A DNA stretch of 64,000 nt from Actinomycetota bacterium (GTDB lineage: Bacteria > Actinomycetota > Geothermincolia > Geothermincolales > RBG-13-55-18): positions 1 to 64,000 of the forward strand of contig JAFGDU010000088.1 of the NCBI GenBank assembly GCA_016931915.1, read 5' to 3'. The notes under the pieces are model-generated. The model worked only from the letters and a program-made list of their open reading frames with translations, was not told the origin of the DNA and searched no databases. Numbering within the stretch: the stretch's first letter is position 1; every line of letters starts with the position of its first letter. Position numbers and translations under genes: made by a program. Positions 61,319 to 64,000 of this stretch are shown in pieces.

Positions 61319-61896
61319 CGGGATTCTTCTCCCTGCCCTTCCTCCGTGTCGTCTTTATCCATGCCCCGCCGCGTGTAGAGGACGGGGATATCGAGGGCAT
61401 GCGAAACGCTCTGGGTAATAAGAAAAGCCTTGATGCGGTTCTCGGCCGGTGCTCCGGTCATGCCGGAGCGAAAGAGCTTCAGGCTCTTTCCGTCCCTCCG
61501 TCTCAAATATATGCGGACGTAGTAAGAGAGGTCGCGCTTCGAGCTCGTCGCTCCCTCCGCGGCGGGAACGCGAGGTGATTCGGTGACCTCGAGCCCCTTC
61601 AATTCCTCCCGGCTGATGCGGCGCTGGCTCGCTATGAAGTAATGGTACTTCTCCAGCGTTATTTCCTGCGCCGTGGGATCGACGATAACGTAGGTGGGGG
61701 AGGAGAAGATAGCGAACATGCTGTAGAAGAGCAGGACAACGCAGCTGATACCCAGGAAGGTACTCATGATCCCGAGGGTGGCAAGTACCGCACAGGTGAC
61801 CGAGATATAGAAGATAAAGGCGTGTATGCCCTCCCACGGACCCCCTCGGATCTCGAACTCCATACGTTCGCTGACGCTGGCGACCGCTTCTGTCAT
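61315..61896 (-). CDS. two-TM protein of unknown function, coupled to the repeat lipoprotein
   Basis: This 193-residue protein has two hydrophobic segments (about 25-48 and 51-68), followed by a soluble part with strands like a PH-like/YcxB fold ('YVIVDPTAQEITLEKYHYF', 'YYVRIYLRRRDGKSLKLF') and an acidic tail. It may hold the downstream lipoprotein to a site on the membrane. Start ATG 61896 with GGGGAGGAAGG upstream. It overlaps the lipoprotein gene by four bases. Confidence 0.72.
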   Translation of the reverse strand: MTEAVASVSERMEFEIRGGPWEGIHAFIFYISVTCAVLATLGIMSTFLGISCVVLLFYSMFAIFSSPTYVIVDPTAQEITLEKYHYFIASQRRISREELKGLEVTESPRVPAAEGATSSKRDLSYYVRIYLRRRDGKSLKLFRSGMTGAPAENRIKAFLITQSVSHALDIPVLYTRRGMDKDDTEEGQGEESR

Positions 61897-62001
61897 CCTT
61901 CCTCCCCATCGGTAAACTTGCCTTGATGATGGAACTACAGCAGCAATTATAACCTATGTGAGGACGGCTTAATTCCAGCCGGGATTCGCATGCCACGGAG
62001 G

Positions 62002-62256
62002 TCAGTCGTCCGTTACCTTATAGACGATGTCGTGTTCGCGGGCATGTCCTTCCACCTTGATGCCTACCTCATCCCCGGGACCTGCCTGCTCCACCTGGTC
62101 GTGCTCGATCTGAATCGATGCCACGTCCTGGGTCCAATCGGAGGTGTGTCCTTTGATATGGATGGTGTCGCCCACCCTCAACTCCCCGGAGAGCTCAATG
62201 GCTGCAACGTTTATCTTGGCGAAGTAGTGGGTGATCCTGCCGATCTGCTTTTCCAT
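62002..62256 (-). CDS. translation elongation factor-like protein (stand-alone EF-Tu domain 2)
   Basis: This 84-residue protein is a single beta-barrel like domain 2 of EF-Tu/SelB, with 'VAAIELSGELRVGDTIHIKGHT' and 'VEQAGPGDEVGIKVEG'. It lacks the GTPase domain, so it cannot act as a true elongation factor. Proteins of this sort are annotated as 'translation elongation factor-like' in many anaerobes, with unknown role. ATG 62256 follows AAAGGAGGTGAAGC, one of the strongest ribosome sites in the window. Monocistronic. Confidence 0.88.
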   Translation of the reverse strand: MEKQIGRITHYFAKINVAAIELSGELRVGDTIHIKGHTSDWTQDVASIQIEHDQVEQAGPGDEVGIKVEGHAREHDIVYKVTDD

Positions 62257-62478
62257 GCTTCACCTCCTTTCCCGCCTTTATTTCATTGACGCCCCGTGGA
62301 CCCGCCCTGTTCCGTTGTCTGAGAGCCAGCCTGAATCGCGGGCGCCCTAAGGCATTTTTCGTGCTAACGTGCCTCGAATCCTGCGATTTCGTGGGGCATT
62401 CTGCTTTATTGTCGAGAGGAGTTCCGGCAATGTGAAAAGGAGAGGACCTGGTAAGGACGGGAATAGGCAAGCGCTGAT

Positions 62479-62510
62479 GTCGTGCCGCGATGACCACGAC
62501 GTTATATAAT
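62479..62510 (+). promoter_or_regulatory. TATAAT box with inverted repeat (candidate operator) upstream of the CsoR-family gene
   Basis: TATAAT lies at 62505-62510. GTCGTG (62479-62484) and CACGAC (62495-62500) form an inverted repeat that covers the -35 region. A regulator of the CsoR/RcnR family could bind there and repress its own gene. No good -35 box is seen. Confidence 0.4.
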
Positions 62511-62539
62511 ATTGCGGGATGTCCGGTGAGGAGGACGGT

Positions 62540-62833
62540 ATGTCCGGTACCGATGAAAGCAAGGAAGCGATACTGCGCAGGCTGAACCGCGTGGAGGGGC
62601 AGGTCCGCGGTATAATCCGCATGGTGGAGGATGGGAAGGACTGCGAGGATGTCCTGACCCAGGTCGCCGCCGCGCGTTCGGCCATGAACCGCATCGGGAT
62701 CCATATCATCACCCGCCGCATGCAGGAATGCTTCAAGGAGAACCCGCCGGATTCAGCCCAGGAGGCCATAGAGGAAGCCATCGATGTCTTCCTGCGCTTC
62801 AGCTCCAGCATAGGTCCGGTAGCCCCCGAATAA
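62540..62833 (+). CDS. CsoR/RcnR-family transcriptional regulator with C-R-C triad
   Basis: This 97-residue protein has the DUF156 fold: 'LRRLNRVEGQVRGIIRMVEDGKDC' and 'VLTQVAAARSAMNRIGIHII'. The metal-site positions of CsoR (C36, H61, C65) correspond to C35, R60 and C64 here. Loss of the His while keeping both Cys is typical of thiol-sensing branches such as CstR rather than Cu(I) sensors. ATG 62540 has GGTGAGGAGG before it; ATG 62519 is less likely. No metal or sulfur gene is linked downstream. Confidence 0.87.
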   Translation: MSGTDESKEAILRRLNRVEGQVRGIIRMVEDGKDCEDVLTQVAAARSAMNRIGIHIITRRMQECFKENPPDSAQEAIEEAIDVFLRFSSSIGPVAPE

Positions 62834-62977
62834 GGCGGGCAGCCACCGGTCACCACCCCGCAGCTTGCTTTCCTCAAGAACCAGGTCTCAGAGAGAGCTT
62901 TTCTGCCCCAAGGTTTGCGCTGCATGCTGCCCTGAGCTTACGGAGGCCATAGCGAAGCGTGATGGTTCGAAAGGAGA

Positions 62978-64000
62978 TCAGCCGCGCACCAGACGCACGT
63001 AGTTGTAGATCCTGATAGCGTCGCCTTGAGGCCCGCGGCCCTCGGGATATTCTGCCGGGTCTCCTGCCTTGGGATCGCTCCGCTGGCATCCCGCCCCGTG
63101 GACGTCGACCCATTGCCCGTGCATGTTACCCAGGGCCCTGCCGAAGGCCACGTAGGCAGCAGCCTCGCCGCCCCGTGAGGAGGCATGGGTGGTCCCGGTC
63201 CAGTACCAGGGATAATCCGGCTGTCCTGCCTCGTTGGTGATGGAAGTGCAGTTGAACACGGGGTCTATGGCCGCGGAGTTTGTCGTAGCTGGCGAGCGCG
63301 AGTAGTCCACGATGCTCTGCAGTTCCTTGGCGTCGGGCAGGCGCCAGTCGGAATAGCCCAGCCACCCCTCGGCGTTCTTCTCCTGCACCCAGGCCAGGGC
63401 CTCCTCCCAGTTCTTGCCCTCACCGCTGTCGTTCTGGGACCACATGAGGCCGGTTGCCTCGTCGGTCACGGTGCCGTCGCCGTTGCCGGTGAAGTCGTTC
63501 TCACCGTAGGAGGTGTTCCCCCTCACGTAGATGCAGTAGAACTCCTTGGCGGTCGGGTACCCCTTGATGCGTCCGTCGGCGAAGTTGACCCCGAACACGG
63601 TCTGATTGCCGTCCATGGTGGTATTTACGCACTCGGTGGAGGACGCCCACTGCGAGTCTATGATCCTCTCCCCGGCGCTCACATCCCCGTAGTTGAAGTC
63701 GAAGTAGTCTGTATCTATGAAGGGGACCTGTCCCGAGGGGTCCTCGGGGCTTGGGTCCAGGCCGCTGAAGAGGATGAGGGAATACAACTCCTTGATGGTG
63801 GGCAGTCTCCAGTCGTCGTAGCCGGCCAGGCTGAAATCCTCCGCACCGGCTGCCGCCTCGGCGTAGGTCTTCTTCTCCCCCGGATCCTGCTGCCACATCA
63901 GCCCGGTCACCAGGTCGGTGACCGTGCCATTGCCGTTGTCCCGGTAGGAGGGCTGGTTGCACTCGTGCTGAGCGTCCTGTCCGTAGAAGGGCTGTCCCTG
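62978..64000 (-). CDS. DUF1566 repeat protein, 5' end cut by window edge
   Basis: The frame is open from the window edge at 64000 to 62978 (340 codons), so the N-terminus lies outside. At least two DUF1566 (Lcl C-terminal) domains are present, each starting with N-G-N/D-G-T-V-T-D-x-x-T-G-L-M-W and containing Y-D/S-D-W-R-L-P. Such domains occur in surface and fimbrial-type proteins and may be carbohydrate-binding. The protein is presumably exported, but no signal is visible because it is truncated. It is convergent with the CsoR-family gene. Confidence 0.85.
   Translation of the reverse strand, partial: QGQPFYGQDAQHECNQPSYRDNGNGTVTDLVTGLMWQQDPGEKKTYAEAAAGAEDFSLAGYDDWRLPTIKELYSLILFSGLDPSPEDPSGQVPFIDTDYFDFNYGDVSAGERIIDSQWASSTECVNTTMDGNQTVFGVNFADGRIKGYPTAKEFYCIYVRGNTSYGENDFTGNGDGTVTDEATGLMWSQNDSGEGKNWEEALAWVQEKNAEGWLGYSDWRLPDAKELQSIVDYSRSPATTNSAAIDPVFNCTSITNEAGQPDYPWYWTGTTHASSRGGEAAAYVAFGRALGNMHGQWVDVHGAGCQRSDPKAGDPAEYPEGRGPQGDAIRIYNYVRLVRG

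Overview
The window is about 60% G+C and reads as chromosomal DNA of an anaerobic, Gram-positive-like bacterium. An actinobacterial (Actinomycetota) origin is likely but not proven. Supporting it are a DUF5318-type protein (36662-37036) and a zincin of the F420-associated actinobacterial family (8261-9490). There are many GTG and TTG starts behind strong GGAGG-type ribosome sites, and many lipoproteins and signal-anchored proteins, with no outer-membrane genes. An archaeal-type fructose-bisphosphate aldolase/phosphatase, acyl-CoA-dehydratase-activase-like proteins, CooC/CooT nickel proteins, Nfn/GltA-like flavoproteins and an HdrB-like CCG protein fit an anaerobic, possibly deep-branching or thermophilic lineage. 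This placement is inference from gene content.

Layout. 1-3670: tRNA-Leu, an anchored protein, and a histidine kinase/response regulator pair. 3684-6439 (-): metallo-beta-lactamase-fold hydrolase, a Cys-rich 2[4Fe-4S] protein, and an internally duplicated Cys-pair protein. 6440-7382: non-coding repeats. 7383-11275: PHP protein, zincin, M28-like lipoprotein, GerMN protein. 11661-13840: two activase-like proteins. 13918-15347 (-): tRNA-Ala and a thiolase homologue without its catalytic Cys and His. 15562-18816: RAM-domain protein, polysaccharide deacetylase, DUF4015 glycosidase-like protein. 18879-28059: Ca2+-type P-ATPase, FBP aldolase/phosphatase, CrtI-like oxidoreductase, a PRC-barrel/NRAMP-like pair, 5-formyl-THF cyclo-ligase, phosphodiesterase. 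28087-33503: small lipoproteins and zinc-ribbon proteins, GltA-like flavoprotein, DUF4349 protein. 33504-34086: a repeat field. 34087-35955 (-): S15/CocE-type hydrolase. 36468-40907 (-): CooT, DUF5318, histidine phosphatase, a helical sensor-like protein, then mogA-MOSC-moaC-moaA. 41095-45252 (-): acyl-CoA dehydrogenase, glycerate 2-kinase, NfnA/SudB-like flavoprotein, cooC. 45293-45500: a MITE-like element. 45570-49966: CBS protein, lipid kinase, HdrB-like protein, radical SAM protein. 50574-53834: beta-oxidation thiolase and two-domain hydratase/dehydrogenase. 53909-64000: lipoproteins, MBL hydrolase, zinc-ribbon membrane protein, second lipid kinase, geranylgeranyl-reductase-like flavoprotein, EF-Tu-domain-2-like protein, CsoR-family regulator and a partial DUF1566 protein.

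Working together. The moa/mog cluster makes molybdenum cofactor. CooC and CooT point to nickel (CODH-type) enzymes encoded elsewhere. The NfnA-like and GltA-like proteins could pair as an electron-bifurcating transhydrogenase although their genes lie about 11 kb apart. The thiolase/FadJ-like operon and the acyl-CoA dehydrogenase handle acyl-CoA beta-oxidation, and the aldolase/phosphatase supports gluconeogenesis. No phage, CRISPR array, defence island or complete insertion sequence was seen. The most unusual material is the thiolase homologue with C89E and H348N, the Cys-rich ferredoxin/duplicated-protein pair, the NRAMP-like transporter with altered metal site, and several families of small non-coding repeats, one of which looks like a MITE carrying the cooC promoter.
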